A stretch of 64,000 nucleotides of DNA, taken from assembly GCF_000517405.1 (NCBI RefSeq), contig NZ_CP006568.1, positions 2,728,001-2,792,000 on the forward strand, written 5' to 3'. The notes below the pieces were generated by a model. That model searched no databases. It worked only from the letters and a program-made list of their open reading frames with translations, and was not told where the DNA came from. This document shows, in pieces, positions 1-9,174 of this stretch. Every line of letters begins with the position of its first letter. Position 1 is the first letter of the stretch. Both the position numbers and the translations under genes were made by a program. This DNA comes from Candidatus Sodalis pierantonius str. SOPE. GTDB lineage: Bacteria; Pseudomonadota; Gammaproteobacteria; Enterobacterales; Enterobacteriaceae.

Positions 1-1434
1 CGCGACGGAGGCTATCGGCCCCCAGGTCCCGGCCTGATAGGGTTTCGGCGCGTCATTATCCGCCTCCCAGGCTTCCATAATCGAGTCGACCCATTTCCAG
101 GCTTCTTCCACCTCATCACGGCGCACGAACAGCGCCTGGATACCGCGCATGGTTTCCAGCAGCAGCCGTTCATAAGCGTCGGCCAGATGTTCCTGGTTAA
201 AAGTTTCCGTAAAGCTCAGATCTAATTTGGTGGTCTGCAGACGGTGTTTGTGATCCAAACCCGGTACTTTGTTCAGGATCTGGATATCCATTCCTTCGTC
301 CGGCTGCAGACGGATGGTCAATTTGTTTTGCGGCAGCTGCTGATAGGAATCCCGGAACAGGTTGAGCGCCGGGTTTTTGAAATAAACCACCACTTCGGAA
401 CATTTGGTCGGCAAACGCTTGCCGGTGCGCAGATAAAACGGCACGCCAGCCCAGCGCCAGTTGTCGATGTCGACGCGGATGGAAACGAAGGTTTCGGTGC
501 GGCTGTTTTTATTCGCGCCCTCTTCTTCCAAATAGCCGAGGACTTTTTTCCCCTGCACGAACCCGCCGGTATACTGCCCGCGCACCGTGGTGTCACGGAC
601 ATTGCTGTGATCAATGGGACGCAGCGAGCGCAGCACTTTCACCTTTTCATCACGGATACGGTCGGTGGTCAGATCCGAGGGCGGCGACATGGCTATCATG
701 GTCAGGATCTGCAGCAGATGGCTTTGGATCATATCGCGCATTTGGCCGGCTTTGTCAAAATAGCCCCAGCGGCCTTCGATACCGACTTCCTCGGCGACCG
801 TAATCTGCACATGATCGATGGTGCGGTTATCCCAATTCGAGGCGAAAAGCAAATTGGCGAAACGCAGCGCCAGCAAATTCAGCACGGTCTCTTTGCCCAG
901 ATAATGGTCGATGCGGTAAACCTGGCTCTCGTTGAAATATTCCGCGACCTGATCGTTTATCACTCGGGAAGAGTCCAGATCGGTACCGAGCGGTTTTTCC
1001 ATTACGACGCAGCTCGGTTCGCTGTTCAGACCGGCTTCACCCAGGCTCTTGCAGATTGTCCCGAAAATATTGGGAGGCATAGCGAAGTAATTCACCGTCA
1101 CCCGCGCCTGCTGATCCAGTTTTTCACCCAGTCGGCTGAAATGCTTAGTCTCGTTGACATCCAGATTGCAGAAATCCAGCCGCGCGCTCAGGGTCTTCCA
1201 TAATTTGTCGTCAATAGGCTCCTTCATGAAGGTTTCTAACGCTTCACGCACCACCTTGGTATAAGCTTTGACGTCCCAGTCCGCACGGCCCACGCCGATA
1301 ATACGGGTTTCCGGATGAAGTGAACCTGCCTTTTCCAGCTGATACAACGAGGGCAACAACTTACGCCGCGCCAGATCGCCTTTCGCGCCAAAAATGACCA
1401 GATCACAGGCCTGGGCTATGGATGTTACCGCCAT
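1..1434 (-). CDS. zwf: Glucose-6-phosphate 1-dehydrogenase (3' end outside window)
   Basis: Oxidises glucose 6-phosphate to 6-phosphogluconolactone with NADP+, the cytoplasmic entry to the oxidative pentose-phosphate pathway. The reading frame is open from ATG at 1434 down to base 1 (478 codons). The last visible residues (GTWGPIASVA) lie about 13 residues before the end of the 491-residue E. coli protein, so only the extreme C-terminus is missing. Visible motifs are the N-terminal dinucleotide-binding loop GAKGDLARRK and the active-site segment RIDHYLGKE. A purine-rich site (GAGGAGAAG) precedes the start. It is divergent from hexR, with a HexR operator 23 bp upstream of the start codon. No frameshift or internal stop was seen where I read the frame. 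Confidence 0.97.
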   Translation of the reverse strand, partial: MAVTSIAQACDLVIFGAKGDLARRKLLPSLYQLEKAGSLHPETRIIGVGRADWDVKAYTKVVREALETFMKEPIDDKLWKTLSARLDFCNLDVNETKHFSRLGEKLDQQARVTVNYFAMPPNIFGTICKSLGEAGLNSEPSCVVMEKPLGTDLDSSRVINDQVAEYFNESQVYRIDHYLGKETVLNLLALRFANLLFASNWDNRTIDHVQITVAEEVGIEGRWGYFDKAGQMRDMIQSHLLQILTMIAMSPPSDLTTDRIRDEKVKVLRSLRPIDHSNVRDTTVRGQYTGGFVQGKKVLGYLEEEGANKNSRTETFVSIRVDIDNWRWAGVPFYLRTGKRLPTKCSEVVVYFKNPALNLFRDSYQQLPQNKLTIRLQPDEGMDIQILNKVPGLDHKHRLQTTKLDLSFTETFNQEHLADAYERLLLETMRGIQALFVRRDEVEEAWKWVDSIMEAWEADNDAPKPYQAGTWGPIASVA

Positions 1435-1456
1435 GTTCTTCTCCTCGTGCAGGGTT

Positions 1457-1471
1457 TGTAATTTTATTACA
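1457..1471. promoter_or_regulatory. HexR operator in the zwf-hexR intergenic region
   Basis: The 15-bp sequence TGTAATTTTATTACA is a near-perfect inverted repeat. It differs only in its central bases from the HexR consensus known in Enterobacterales (TGTAATTAAATTACA). It lies just upstream of zwf, a classic HexR target, and the regulator gene itself is next door. KDPG is the known inducer of HexR. The functional assignment is inference from motif and position. Confidence 0.85.
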
Positions 1472-1758
1472 TAGTTAGGGTATTTTTTTTGACATCGACC
1501 GGCAAAACGTCAAAAACAACGCGCCAGCCCCCTGTTTTTTGACAATTATACCCGGATTTGTTTTCAAAAGTGCAATTAATTAACAACATTGTGGTTGTCT
1601 TACCGCTTTGAAAGTTAGACACAGGTCATACTCTGGCAAAAAACACCTAGGGCCATTCGGTTTCGCTGCCTTTGACTACCGGCTCGTAGTATATTTCATT
1701 AAATCGGTAATGATTTCTCCTTTGTGTGAAATCGGCAAAATCCATGAGCTATACACTT

Positions 1759-2616
1759 ATGAACATGTTGGAAAAGATCAATACTCATCTGGAGTTACTG
1801 AGTAAATCCGAACGTAAGGTCGCGGAAGTCATCCTGCTCTCCCCCCAAACCGCCATCCATTCCAGCATCGCCATCCTCGCGCGCACGGCGGATGTCAGCG
1901 AACCAACCGTCAACCGTTTTTGCCGCCGTTTAGGAAGCAAAGGCTATCCTGATTTTAAATTGCATCTCGCCCAGAGTCTGGCGAACGGGACGCCGTATGT
2001 AAACCGTAACGTGGATGAAGATGATAGCGTGGATTCCTATACCCACAAAATCTTCGAGTCAGCGATGGCAAGTTTGGAGCAGGTCAAAAACAGCCTGGAT
2101 ATCGCCACGGTGAACCGTGCGGTGGACTTACTTACCCAAGCCAAGAAGATTTCTTTTTTTGGTCTTGGCGCCTCGGCGGCGGTGGCGCATGATGCGATGA
2201 ACAAGTTTTTCCGTTTCAATATCCCGGTCGTGTACTCGGAGGATATCGTCTTGCAGCGCATGAGCTGCATGAATTCCAGCGAAGGCGATGTCGTGGTGCT
2301 GATTTCTCATACCGGCCGCACCAAAATGCTGGTAGAACTCTCGGCGCTGGCGCGGGAGAATGATGCTACGGTTATCGCCATCACCTCGCCGCGCTCGCCG
2401 CTGGCGCTGGAAGCGTCATTGACCCTGGCGCTGGACGTGCCGGAAGATACCGACATGTTTATGCCGATGACATCGCGCCTGGCGCAGTTAACCTTGATCG
2501 ATGTCCTGGCAACCGGCTTTACGCTGCGGCGCGGCGCAAAATTCCGGGATAACTTGAAGCGGGTCAAGGACGCCCTGAAAGAATCGTGCTTTGATAAAAC
2601 GGAACTAGGACTTTAA
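1759..2616 (+). CDS. hexR: RpiR-family transcriptional regulator HexR
   Basis: Represses zwf, edd-eda and related sugar-acid genes, and is released by KDPG. The N-terminal helix-turn-helix domain (about residues 1-75) contains SEPTVNRFCRRLG. The C-terminal SIS sugar-phosphate-binding domain contains the glycine-rich GLGASAAVAHDA and SHTGRT. The ATG at 1759 gives MNMLEKI, matching the E. coli start and 285 residues in all. Upstream in-frame GTG 1726 and ATG 1744 would add 11 or 5 residues with no better ribosome-binding site. The frame is intact and followed after 168 bp by pykA in the same direction. Confidence 0.95.
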   Translation: MNMLEKINTHLELLSKSERKVAEVILLSPQTAIHSSIAILARTADVSEPTVNRFCRRLGSKGYPDFKLHLAQSLANGTPYVNRNVDEDDSVDSYTHKIFESAMASLEQVKNSLDIATVNRAVDLLTQAKKISFFGLGASAAVAHDAMNKFFRFNIPVVYSEDIVLQRMSCMNSSEGDVVVLISHTGRTKMLVELSALARENDATVIAITSPRSPLALEASLTLALDVPEDTDMFMPMTSRLAQLTLIDVLATGFTLRRGAKFRDNLKRVKDALKESCFDKTELGL

Positions 2617-2784
2617 CGAAGGCATCCAGGGGAACCTTCGCGCCTTCTCCGGCGGCCTGACCGCCGCGAAAAGGCTTTTATCAACAGGGATTATCCGCCG
2701 CGGGGACCGGCCAACGGTCTGGCGCCCCGCCGGAGCACTCTTTTTGTTGCAACAACACCATTGCCCAAGTCAACGGAGTTATCC

Positions 2785-4227
2785 ATGTCCAGACGGCTAA
2801 GAAGAACCAAAATTGTCACCACTCTCGGCCCCGCCACCGATCGCGATAATAATCTCGAAAAAGTGATCGCCGCCGGCGCCAACGTCGTTCGCCTCAATTT
2901 TTCACACGGCAGCGCGGAAGATCATCTCCTGCGCGCGCAGAAAGTGCGCGAAATCTCGGCCCGTCTCGGCCGGCACATCGCGATACTCGGCGATTTACAG
3001 GGGCCGAAGATCCGCGTTTCGACGTTTCGGGAAGGGAAAATTTTCCTGAACGTCGGCGACAAATTTCTGCTCGATGCGTCATTAGGCCGCGGCGAGGGCG
3101 ACCGCGAACGGGTGGGCATTGACTATAAAGGCTTGCCTGACGATGTGGTGCCCGGCGATCTCCTGCTGCTGGATGATGGCCGCGTGCAGCTCAAAGTGCT
3201 GGAGGTGCAGGGTATCCGGGTTTACACCGAAGTGACGATGGGCGGTCCGCTGTCCAACAATAAAGGCATCAACAAGCTCGGCGGCGGTTTGTCCGCTGAA
3301 GCGCTGACCGAGAAGGACAAGGCCGATATCATTACCGCCGCCAAAATCGGCGTCGATTACCTGGCGGTTTCCTTTCCCCACACCGGCGAGGATCTGAACT
3401 ATGCGCGCCGCCTGGCGCGTGACGCGGGCAGCTATGCCAAAATCGTATCGAAAGTCGAGCGCGCCGAAGCCGTGGCCAGCGAGGAAGCTATGGACGATAT
3501 AATCCTCGCCTCGGATGTGGTGATGGTGGCCCGCGGCGACTTAGGGGTTGAAATCGGCGATCCTGAACTGGTGGGTATTCAAAAGAAACTGATCCGCCGC
3601 GCCCGCACCCTTAACCGCGCCGTGATTACCGCCACCCAGATGATGGAATCAATGATAACCAACCCGATGCCCACGCGCGCCGAAGTCATGGACGTCGCCA
3701 ACGCGGTGCTTGACGGCACCGACGCGGTGATGCTGTCGGCCGAAACCGCCGCGGGGCAGTATCCCGCCGAAACGGTGTCGGCCATGGCCAGCGTTTGCCT
3801 GGGGGCGGAGAAGATCCCCAGCATTAATGTGTCCAAGCATCGGCTGGACGTGCAATTTGACAATATCGAAGAAGCCATCGCCATGTCGGCGATGTACGCC
3901 GCCAATCACCTCAAGGGCATCACCGCCATTATCTCAATGACGGAATCGGGCCGCACCGCGCTAATGATGTCCCGTATTAGCTCGGGCCTGTCGATTTTTG
4001 CCCTCTCGCGTCATGAGCATACCCTGAACCTGACCGCGCTTTATCGTGGCGTGACGCCGGTGTACTTTGACGGCGATTGCGACGGCGTGGCGGCGGCGAC
4101 CCACGCCACCAATTTGCTGCGCGACAAGGGGTTTCTGGTCTCGGGGGATCTGGTGATCATCACCCAGGGCGACGTGATGGACATGGTTGGCACCACCAAT
4201 ACCAGCCGCATCCTACGCGTGGAATAA
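2785..4227 (+). CDS. pykA: Pyruvate kinase II
   Basis: Converts phosphoenolpyruvate and ADP to pyruvate and ATP, the last step of glycolysis. The 480-residue product is the same length as E. coli PykA. It opens MSRRLRRTKIVTTLGPATD and contains the active-site and cation-binding signatures MVARGDLGVE and TATQMMESM. I place the start at ATG 2785 because GGAG lies 6-7 bp upstream and it matches E. coli; the in-frame TTG at 2761 is less likely. In E. coli lpxM follows pykA directly. Here lpxM lies 46 kb away because of the inversion described in the findings. Confidence 0.97.
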   Translation: MSRRLRRTKIVTTLGPATDRDNNLEKVIAAGANVVRLNFSHGSAEDHLLRAQKVREISARLGRHIAILGDLQGPKIRVSTFREGKIFLNVGDKFLLDASLGRGEGDRERVGIDYKGLPDDVVPGDLLLLDDGRVQLKVLEVQGIRVYTEVTMGGPLSNNKGINKLGGGLSAEALTEKDKADIITAAKIGVDYLAVSFPHTGEDLNYARRLARDAGSYAKIVSKVERAEAVASEEAMDDIILASDVVMVARGDLGVEIGDPELVGIQKKLIRRARTLNRAVITATQMMESMITNPMPTRAEVMDVANAVLDGTDAVMLSAETAAGQYPAETVSAMASVCLGAEKIPSINVSKHRLDVQFDNIEEAIAMSAMYAANHLKGITAIISMTESGRTALMMSRISSGLSIFALSRHEHTLNLTALYRGVTPVYFDGDCDGVAAATHATNLLRDKGFLVSGDLVIITQGDVMDMVGTTNTSRILRVE

Positions 4228-4240
4228 CCCAAGGCAAACG

Positions 4241-4270
4241 CATCACGGCCCGCGTCGAGCGGCCGTGATG
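4241..4270. terminator. Perfect hairpin between convergent pykA and kinase remnant
   Basis: A 10-bp perfect stem (CATCACGGCC/GGCCGTGATG) encloses a 10-base loop, 13 bp after the pykA stop and 13 bp before the 3' end of the convergent kinase gene. There is no U-tract, so termination is inferred from position and stem strength only. Confidence 0.5.
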
Positions 4271-4282
4271 CCCATCGCGGCA

Positions 4283-4993
4283 TTATTCGTGCACCACGGA
4301 CCGCCCGCGGATTGCACGTAACGCAGACAGACGGGTCCGATATTCGTCATCGCGACGGCCGCGTTTTAACGCCAGTTTGGTCATTATTTGGTAGTATCTC
4401 TCCAGCGCATCTTCCAATACGTCGATGGCAAATGACGGCGTGCGCGCCAGACGCTGTCGTTGTGCGATTACCATCTGATCGGCATCAATAAAATAGATGC
4501 AACCGTCACTCTGGATCAGGATATTACCCACCACCTCGGCATCATGCATATAGAGTTCGCGTGAATCGAGCAGCAGTAGCGCCCTGGTACGCAGCACATT
4601 GCCTTTTTCCTCGTCGGATAAATCCTCTAAGGTGCTGCCGGCAATATATTTCGTGACCAGGACGTCCACCGGGTCGCCGTGTTTGTCACTCATCACGCCG
4701 GCGCGGGCAAAATCAGGCTGATTATTGGCTTTGTTCAGGTAATGTTGAACACGTATGGGATGTGCGTTCGGCATGCCCGCAAAATTAATCCAGACACTAT
4801 CCTTATTGCGGGGAATTTTAACCACAAAGGCGCCGATTCTATATGCGGAGCCATAAGATCCCTGCCCGATCTCTTTGCCTTTGGCTATCACCTGTTGATC
4901 AATCGGTTTACCCGCAATACGTGCCAAAAAACGGTCGATAGCGGCGATATGATGGGTGTCGCCTGCTGACAAAGCACACGTCGTCCGCGTCGG
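4283..4993 (-). pseudogene. T3SS effector-like protein kinase, C-terminal kinase domain fragment
   Basis: The segment encodes about 236 residues with protein-kinase features. It has a glycine loop IGQGSYGSAY, a lysine strand FVVKIP, a catalytic-loop-like HDAEVVGNIL and a metal-binding-like IDADQ. The compact layout without a standard HRD/DFG pair resembles the OspG/NleH family of secreted kinases, known to interfere with host ubiquitin/NF-kB signalling. That family call is inference. The frame has no proper start (TTG 4972 at best) and stays open into the IS5 copy whose 9-bp target duplication is 4985-4993. The coding sequence continues past the IS at 6058-6122, and then, after undoing the IS256-bounded inversion, at 55506 and upstream. 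The gene is thus cut in three. Confidence 0.7.
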
Positions 4994-6048
4994 GGCTTTG
5001 TTGAATAAATCGAACTTTTAGGTGACTGGCGGCTATGATCACTACATTCGTTTCAACATCAGGTCCCCATGGCAAAGCAAAAGTTTAAAATTACCAACTG
5101 GCCCGCATATAACAATGCGCTCAGGCAGCGGGGGGACCTGACAGTATGGCTTGATGAGTCAGCCATTGCTGCATGGACTGAGAGTACACCACCTGAACAT
5201 CGTGGCCGGCCGCTTCACTACACCGATATGGCCATTACCACGGTTCTGATGATAAAGCGCGTGTTTAACCTTTCGCTCCGGGCGTTACAGGGTTTCGTTG
5301 ACTCGATTTTTAAACTGATGGGGCTGTCGCTGCGCTGCCCAGATTACTCTCTGGTCAGCCGGCGAGCAAAAACCGTCGACATCAGCATAAAAACGCCAAC
5401 CCGCGGCGAAATCTCACACCTGGTCATCGATGGCACCGGCCTGAAAGTCTTCGGCGAAGGCGAATGGAAAGTCAGGCAGCATAGGGCTGAGAGGCGCAGA
5501 GTATGGCGCAAGCTTCATCTGGCAGTAGATAGCGTGACACATGAAATTATCTGTGCCGATTTATCGCTAAGCGGTACGACAGATGCGCAGGCGCTGCCCG
5601 GGCTGATTAACCAAACCCACCGGAAAATCAGGGAAGCGTCGGCTGACAGTGCTTACGATACGCGTTACTGCCATGATGCTCTGCTGAGGAAAAAAATAAA
5701 GCCGCTTATCCCACCGCGAAGTGGTGCGCAATATTGGCCAGCTCGATACCATGAGCGTAACCATGCGGTGGCAAATCAGCATCTGAGCGGCAATAACGAT
5801 ACCTGGAAAAAGAAAGTAGGTTATCACCGGCGTTCACTGGCTGAAACGGCCATGTTCCGGTTTAAAACACTTCTGGGTGGTCATCTGAGTCTGCATGACT
5901 ATGACGCGCAGGTAGGTGAGACAATGGCAATGGTTAAAGCACTTAACCGGATCACACTGTTAGGAATGCCAAACAGCGTCCGCATCATGTAACAATCGCC
6001 CTGATAGGAAGGAAGTCGTCACAAATTTCGGATTTATTCAACAAAGCG
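4994..6048 (+). mobile_element. IS5 family (IS903 group) element, copy 1
   Basis: A 1055-bp element with imperfect terminal repeats (GGCTTTGTTGAATAAAT at the left; ATTTATTCAACAAAGCG at the right). It is flanked by a perfect 9-bp direct repeat CCGCGTCGG at 4985-4993 and 6049-6057. Length and 9-bp duplication fit the IS903 group of IS5. It sits inside the kinase effector gene. Confidence 0.95.
5069..5992 (+). CDS. IS5 family transposase (307 aa)
   Basis: DDE transposase of IS5/IS903 type. The first catalytic Asp lies in VIDGTGLKVFGEGEW, the second in ADSAYDT, and the C-terminal signature YHRRSLAETAMFRFK gives the Y-(2)-R-(3)-E-(6)-K spacing. The frame is intact and near-identical to the copies at 18871, 22611 and 59299. 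Confidence 0.95.
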   Translation: MAKQKFKITNWPAYNNALRQRGDLTVWLDESAIAAWTESTPPEHRGRPLHYTDMAITTVLMIKRVFNLSLRALQGFVDSIFKLMGLSLRCPDYSLVSRRAKTVDISIKTPTRGEISHLVIDGTGLKVFGEGEWKVRQHRAERRRVWRKLHLAVDSVTHEIICADLSLSGTTDAQALPGLINQTHRKIREASADSAYDTRYCHDALLRKKIKPLIPPRSGAQYWPARYHERNHAVANQHLSGNNDTWKKKVGYHRRSLAETAMFRFKTLLGGHLSLHDYDAQVGETMAMVKALNRITLLGMPNSVRIM

Positions 6049-6122
6049 CCGCGTCGGGAAAGCATAGGAGGTCAGCGCGGCGCTGTTGGATACGAGAGTG
6101 GCTGAGGCGGGTGCGCTCTTCG
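6049..6122 (-). pseudogene. Middle piece of the split effector-kinase gene
   Basis: This short stretch lies between the IS5 copy and the IS256 copy. On the minus strand it reads in frame (APASATLVSNSAALTSYAF) into the kinase fragment at 4993-4283 once one copy of the IS5 target duplication is removed. Its outer 8 bp (6115-6122, GCTCTTCG) are one half of the IS256 target duplication. The other half is at 55499-55506 in reverse complement. No function can be assigned to this linker on its own. Confidence 0.75.
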
Positions 6123-7437
6123 GACCCTGTACACGATTCTGTGTAAATGCCTTTTCTCAGAAGTGACCGTCCAGGCGGTCACCGAACTCGATAATAAAGC
6201 GGCTCATTGCCATGCGCCAGTCCCTCAAAGGCATTGTCCATTTCTGTGAGGCCGCCTGTATCGCCAGCCACACCACCTTTTTCACTGCGTCGTCGGTCGG
6301 GAACACCTTGCGCTTTTTGATGGCATGCCGGATCACGCTGTTTAACGACTCGATGGCGTTGGTCGTGTAGATCACCTTGCGTATGTCCGTTGGGTAGGCA
6401 AAGAACGTGGCCAGATTGGCCCAGTTTGCCTGCCAGCTTCGACTTATTTGCGGGTAGCGGATGTCCCAGGCACTGGAGAACGCTTCCAGCGCCTGCAAGC
6501 CGGCTTCTTCCGTAGGGGCCTGATAGATAGCTTTCAGGTCGCGGGTGACGGCCTTGTAGTCCTTCCAGGAGACGAACCGCAGGCTGTTGCGCACCATATG
6601 CACGATACACAGCTGGAGCCGCGCCTCCGGATACACCGCGTTAATAGCGTCAGGGAAACCTTTCAGCCCGTCTACGCAGGCGATAAGGATATCGTTCAGG
6701 CCGCGGTTTTTCAGCTCTGTCAGCACGTTCAGCCAGAACTTTGCGCCTTCATTTTCGGCCAGCCACATACCTAGCAACTCTTTCTGGCCTTCGATGTTGA
6801 TGCCCAGCGCCAGGAACACAGATTTGTTGATGATGCGGCTGTCCTGCCGGACTTTTAGAACGATACAGTCAAGATAAACAATGGGATAGACTGCATCCAG
6901 AGGCCGTTTTTGCCATTCAACAACCTGCTCCATGACCGCATCGGTGACCTTTGAGACCAGCGCCGGCGAGACATCGGCGTCATACAGCTCTTTGAACGCG
7001 GCGGCGATCTCGCGGGTGGTCATCCCTTTGGCGTACAACGATAAAATCTGGTTATCCATCCCGGTAATCCGGGTCTGGTTCTTCTTCACCAGTTGCGGTT
7101 CAAAGGAACCGTCACGATCGCGCGGAGTACGCAGCGCCAGCGGGCCATCGCCAGTGGTAACGGTTTTTGTGGAATAGCCGTTGCGGGCGTTGGTCCCCGG
7201 TTTAGGCTGATTTTTATCGTAGCCGAGGTGATGGGTCATTTCGGCATTGAGAGCTGCTTCGACGCTGATTTTTTTCAGCAGCCGATCGAAGTGACTGAGA
7301 TCTTCAGGGGTTTTGAAATTTTTGGCCAGTTCGTTAGCCAGAGCCTGCAACTGTTTTTCGTCCATAAATTAACCTGTTTTTGATGTTGGATTGAACATAT
7401 CAAAATCAGGCAAATACACAAATTTCTAAACAGGCTC
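6123..7437 (-). mobile_element. IS256 family element, copy 1 (left boundary of the inversion)
   Basis: A 1315-bp element on the minus strand. Its ends are GACCCTGTACACGATTCTGT at the + strand left and, reversed, GAGCCTGTTTAGAAATTTG at the right. The left flank GCTCTTCG is not repeated on the right. It is instead the reverse complement of the left flank of the copy at 55507. The right flank is otsA coding sequence. This shows that recombination with that other copy has exchanged the flanks. Confidence 0.95.
6157..7365 (-). CDS. IS256 family transposase (402 aa)
   Basis: A mutator-type DDE transposase with all family landmarks: first Asp in VYLDCIVLKVR, second in IACVDGLKGFPDAI, and the Glu in TTNAIESLNSVIR. 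The frame is intact and differs from the copy at 55579 by only a few substitutions. Confidence 0.95.
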   Translation of the reverse strand: MDEKQLQALANELAKNFKTPEDLSHFDRLLKKISVEAALNAEMTHHLGYDKNQPKPGTNARNGYSTKTVTTGDGPLALRTPRDRDGSFEPQLVKKNQTRITGMDNQILSLYAKGMTTREIAAAFKELYDADVSPALVSKVTDAVMEQVVEWQKRPLDAVYPIVYLDCIVLKVRQDSRIINKSVFLALGINIEGQKELLGMWLAENEGAKFWLNVLTELKNRGLNDILIACVDGLKGFPDAINAVYPEARLQLCIVHMVRNSLRFVSWKDYKAVTRDLKAIYQAPTEEAGLQALEAFSSAWDIRYPQISRSWQANWANLATFFAYPTDIRKVIYTTNAIESLNSVIRHAIKKRKVFPTDDAVKKVVWLAIQAASQKWTMPLRDWRMAMSRFIIEFGDRLDGHF

Positions 7438-7786
7438 TGAGGTAGGGCTGGTAACGCCGCTGCGCGACGGGATGAATTTGGTTGCCAAGGAGTATGTCGC
7501 TTCACAAAATCCTGAGGATCCCGGCGTGCTGATCCTCTCCCGTTTTGCCGGTGTGGCCAACGAGCTTACCTCGGCGCTGTTGGTTAATCCCTACGACCGC
7601 GACGGCGTCGTCGCCGCGTTGGATAAAGCCCTCAGCATGCCGCTCGGCGAGCGCAAGGCGCGCTTTCAGGAAATGATGGCGGTGATCAAAAAGAACGACA
7701 TTGTGCATTGGCGGCAGTCTTTCTTGATCGATTTAAAAAAATCCCCGCCAAAACTGAACAGGTCGGGCAGACCGTCTCTGGCGTGA
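7438..7786 (+). pseudogene. otsA: Trehalose-6-phosphate synthase, C-terminal fragment
   Basis: The segment reads VGLVTPLRDGMNLVAKEYVA directly from the IS256 edge. This is the highly conserved donor-binding end of OtsA, equivalent to about residue 353 onward in E. coli, and it continues to a stop at 7786. OtsA makes trehalose 6-phosphate from UDP-glucose and glucose 6-phosphate. The N-terminal 49 residues lie on the minus strand at 56969-56822, next to otsB. About 300 middle residues are missing from the window, so the gene cannot work even if the inversion were reversed. Confidence 0.93.
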
Positions 7787-7800
7787 CGCGATAACCCGTA

Positions 7801-7830
7801 CCGCCATCCTGGCGTAGACCAGGATGGCGG
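7801..7830. terminator. Hairpin after otsA fragment
   Basis: A perfect 12-bp stem CCGCCATCCTGG/CCAGGATGGCGG with a 6-base loop lies 14 bp after the otsA stop. No U-tract follows. It is probably the original otsBA operon end. Confidence 0.55.
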
Positions 7831-7987
7831 GTCCATGACGCCCGACTCAGGGCCGCGAGACGCGGAGCCTGCCTTCGTAAATAATTGCGAAGGGCTTTCA
7901 TCCTGTTCACCTCAGTGCCGCCCGCGGTAGTCAATACCTCTTCAAAAGTAGCAGTAGGGTTAAGTGACACTGTCATGTTAGCTGGGC

Positions 7988-8026
7988 GAAAAAAAACCGG
8001 CCACGTGGCAGGCAGGCGTGCCGGTT
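7988..8026 (-). terminator. Rho-independent terminator of the CsbD-like gene
   Basis: On the minus strand, AACCGGC and GCCGGTT (8026-8020 and 8001-7995) form a stem followed by a run of eight T (minus strand), 22 bp beyond the stop of the CsbD-like gene. Confidence 0.75.
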
Positions 8027-8047
8027 ATCATTGCCGGGCGATGAGGC

Positions 8048-8302
8048 TTATCGACGGCTTGAGCCCAGAATTTTTGCCAACAGGAACCCGACGCCGCCGG
8101 CTATAAGCAGCGCAGGCACCGGATCTTTGCTGGTCTTTTCTTTAACGCTGTCGACATAATCATTAAAGGTATAAGACGCCTGAGCGGCTTTTTGACGTAT
8201 TTTCCCTTCAAGAGTGAGAGAATCATCGTCCGTTGCTTTGCCAAACGCTTCCTGGCCTTTCCCCGCGAATTCTTCAACTTTATCTTTGGCTTTATCGTAC
8301 AT
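8048..8302 (-). CDS. CsbD-like small stress protein with C-terminal membrane anchor
   Basis: An 84-residue protein. The N-terminal half (YDKAKDKVEEFAGKGQEAFG) has the repeating charged helical pattern of CsbD-like proteins. Residues about 61-79 (DPVPALLIAGGVGFLLAKI) form a glycine-rich hydrophobic segment like those of DUF883/YqjD-type inner-membrane ribosome-associated proteins. A site AAGGACGAG precedes the ATG. It has its own terminator at 7988-8026. In Enterobacterales such proteins are induced in stationary phase or osmotic stress. The exact role here is unknown. The frame is intact. Confidence 0.75.
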   Translation of the reverse strand: MYDKAKDKVEEFAGKGQEAFGKATDDDSLTLEGKIRQKAAQASYTFNDYVDSVKEKTSKDPVPALLIAGGVGFLLAKILGSSRR

Positions 8303-8410
8303 AGTTCTCGTCCTTTGCCAAGTGGAAACGCTTTAAATATAGACCAAAATGGCGGTTTTGCAGGAGCCGGGGCAAAGCGGCAAGCTAAAGGCGTCTCTCG
8401 TCTTGCGCCA

Positions 8411-9036
8411 TCAGCGCTTGCGCCGGTAGATCCGATGCTCAACCATGGTGCCAATAACACGGATAGGCAGGGTATCGGAACGCATAATCGGTATTAAGCG
8501 GGACGAGTTCAAACACCTGCTCACCTTGGGCATCGAACGACACCGGCCGGTATTTCTTGAACGTGGCTTCATGATCGTCGTTTTCCGCCACCACGAACTC
8601 TCCCGGGTGCGGTTCGATGTCCGGGTCGATAATAACCACATCGCCGGTACGGAACGACGGCGCCATAGAATCGCCTTCGATATTTGAGGGCGAACGCCTC
8701 GTTGGACCAATTCATATCGATTAGCACATATTCAAAATCGCCATCAACGCCGGTGATGGGCGCTTTCTCGGCAAAGGCACCCGCCTGTACCACATTATAT
8801 CAGCGGGATCTTCCGGCTGCCGACTTCGGCGCGGCTTAGCAGGGGGCCCCGTTCATTAACCAAACGGGGCTGCACTGCAGAGCACGAGCGATGCCGACGA
8901 TGTTGCGCGGCTTGCTGGTTTTGCCCTCTTCAATACTGCCCCAGGATTGCTGGCGAATACTGGCAAGATCGGCCGCTTTCACTTGCACCAGGCCCAGTTG
9001 CCGCCATCGTTTTTTAACGCGTTCAGCTAAAGTCAT
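8411..9036 (-). pseudogene. Phage-type repressor (HTH + S24 peptidase-like), decayed
   Basis: The N-terminus (MTLAERVKKRWRQLGL, then SWGSIEEGKTSKPRNIVGIA and PVWLMNGAP) is the helix-turn-helix of Cro/C1-type phage repressors. Further on, MAPSFRTGDVVIIDPD, PGEFVVAEND and ATFKKYRP are the S24/LexA-like autoproteolysis domain. The pieces lie in different frames: shifts fall near 8840 (in a G/C run), near 8680 and near 8465, with at least one more between 8793 and 8836. Final residues EHRIYRRKR end at 8411. It is divergent from the P-loop ATPase remnant, with an inverted repeat between them, which looks like a cryptic prophage or other mobile-element control region. Confidence 0.8.
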
Positions 9037-9102
9037 CTTTGTCCTCCTGAAAGATATGATACCGCCAAAACTGTATTTGACAACCCCGATTAGCGGGTTT
9101 TT

Positions 9103-9122
9103 AATACAGATTAAACTGTATT
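9103..9122. promoter_or_regulatory. Probable repressor operator
   Basis: AATACAG-ATTAAA-CTGTATT is a perfect 7-bp inverted repeat with a 6-bp spacer. It lies between the divergent repressor remnant and the ATPase remnant. An extra half-site CTGTATT occurs at 9071-9077. Size and spacing fit a C1/C2-type phage operator. It is not a LexA box, because the half-sites face the wrong way. Confidence 0.6.
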
Positions 9123-9174
9123 CCGTGGCTATTATCAGGTATTCCTGTTTTATGGCCGTGAGGGAGAGGTGGGT

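Noticed and set aside
244..1203. 319-codon plus-strand frame antisense to zwf
   Set aside because: Mirror of a GC-rich coding frame; no ribosome-binding site and no family features, while zwf on the other strand is unmistakable.
9061..9122. LexA/SOS box near the repressor remnant
   Set aside because: The half-sites are ACAG...CTGT, facing the wrong way for CTG-N10-CAG; better read as a phage-type operator.
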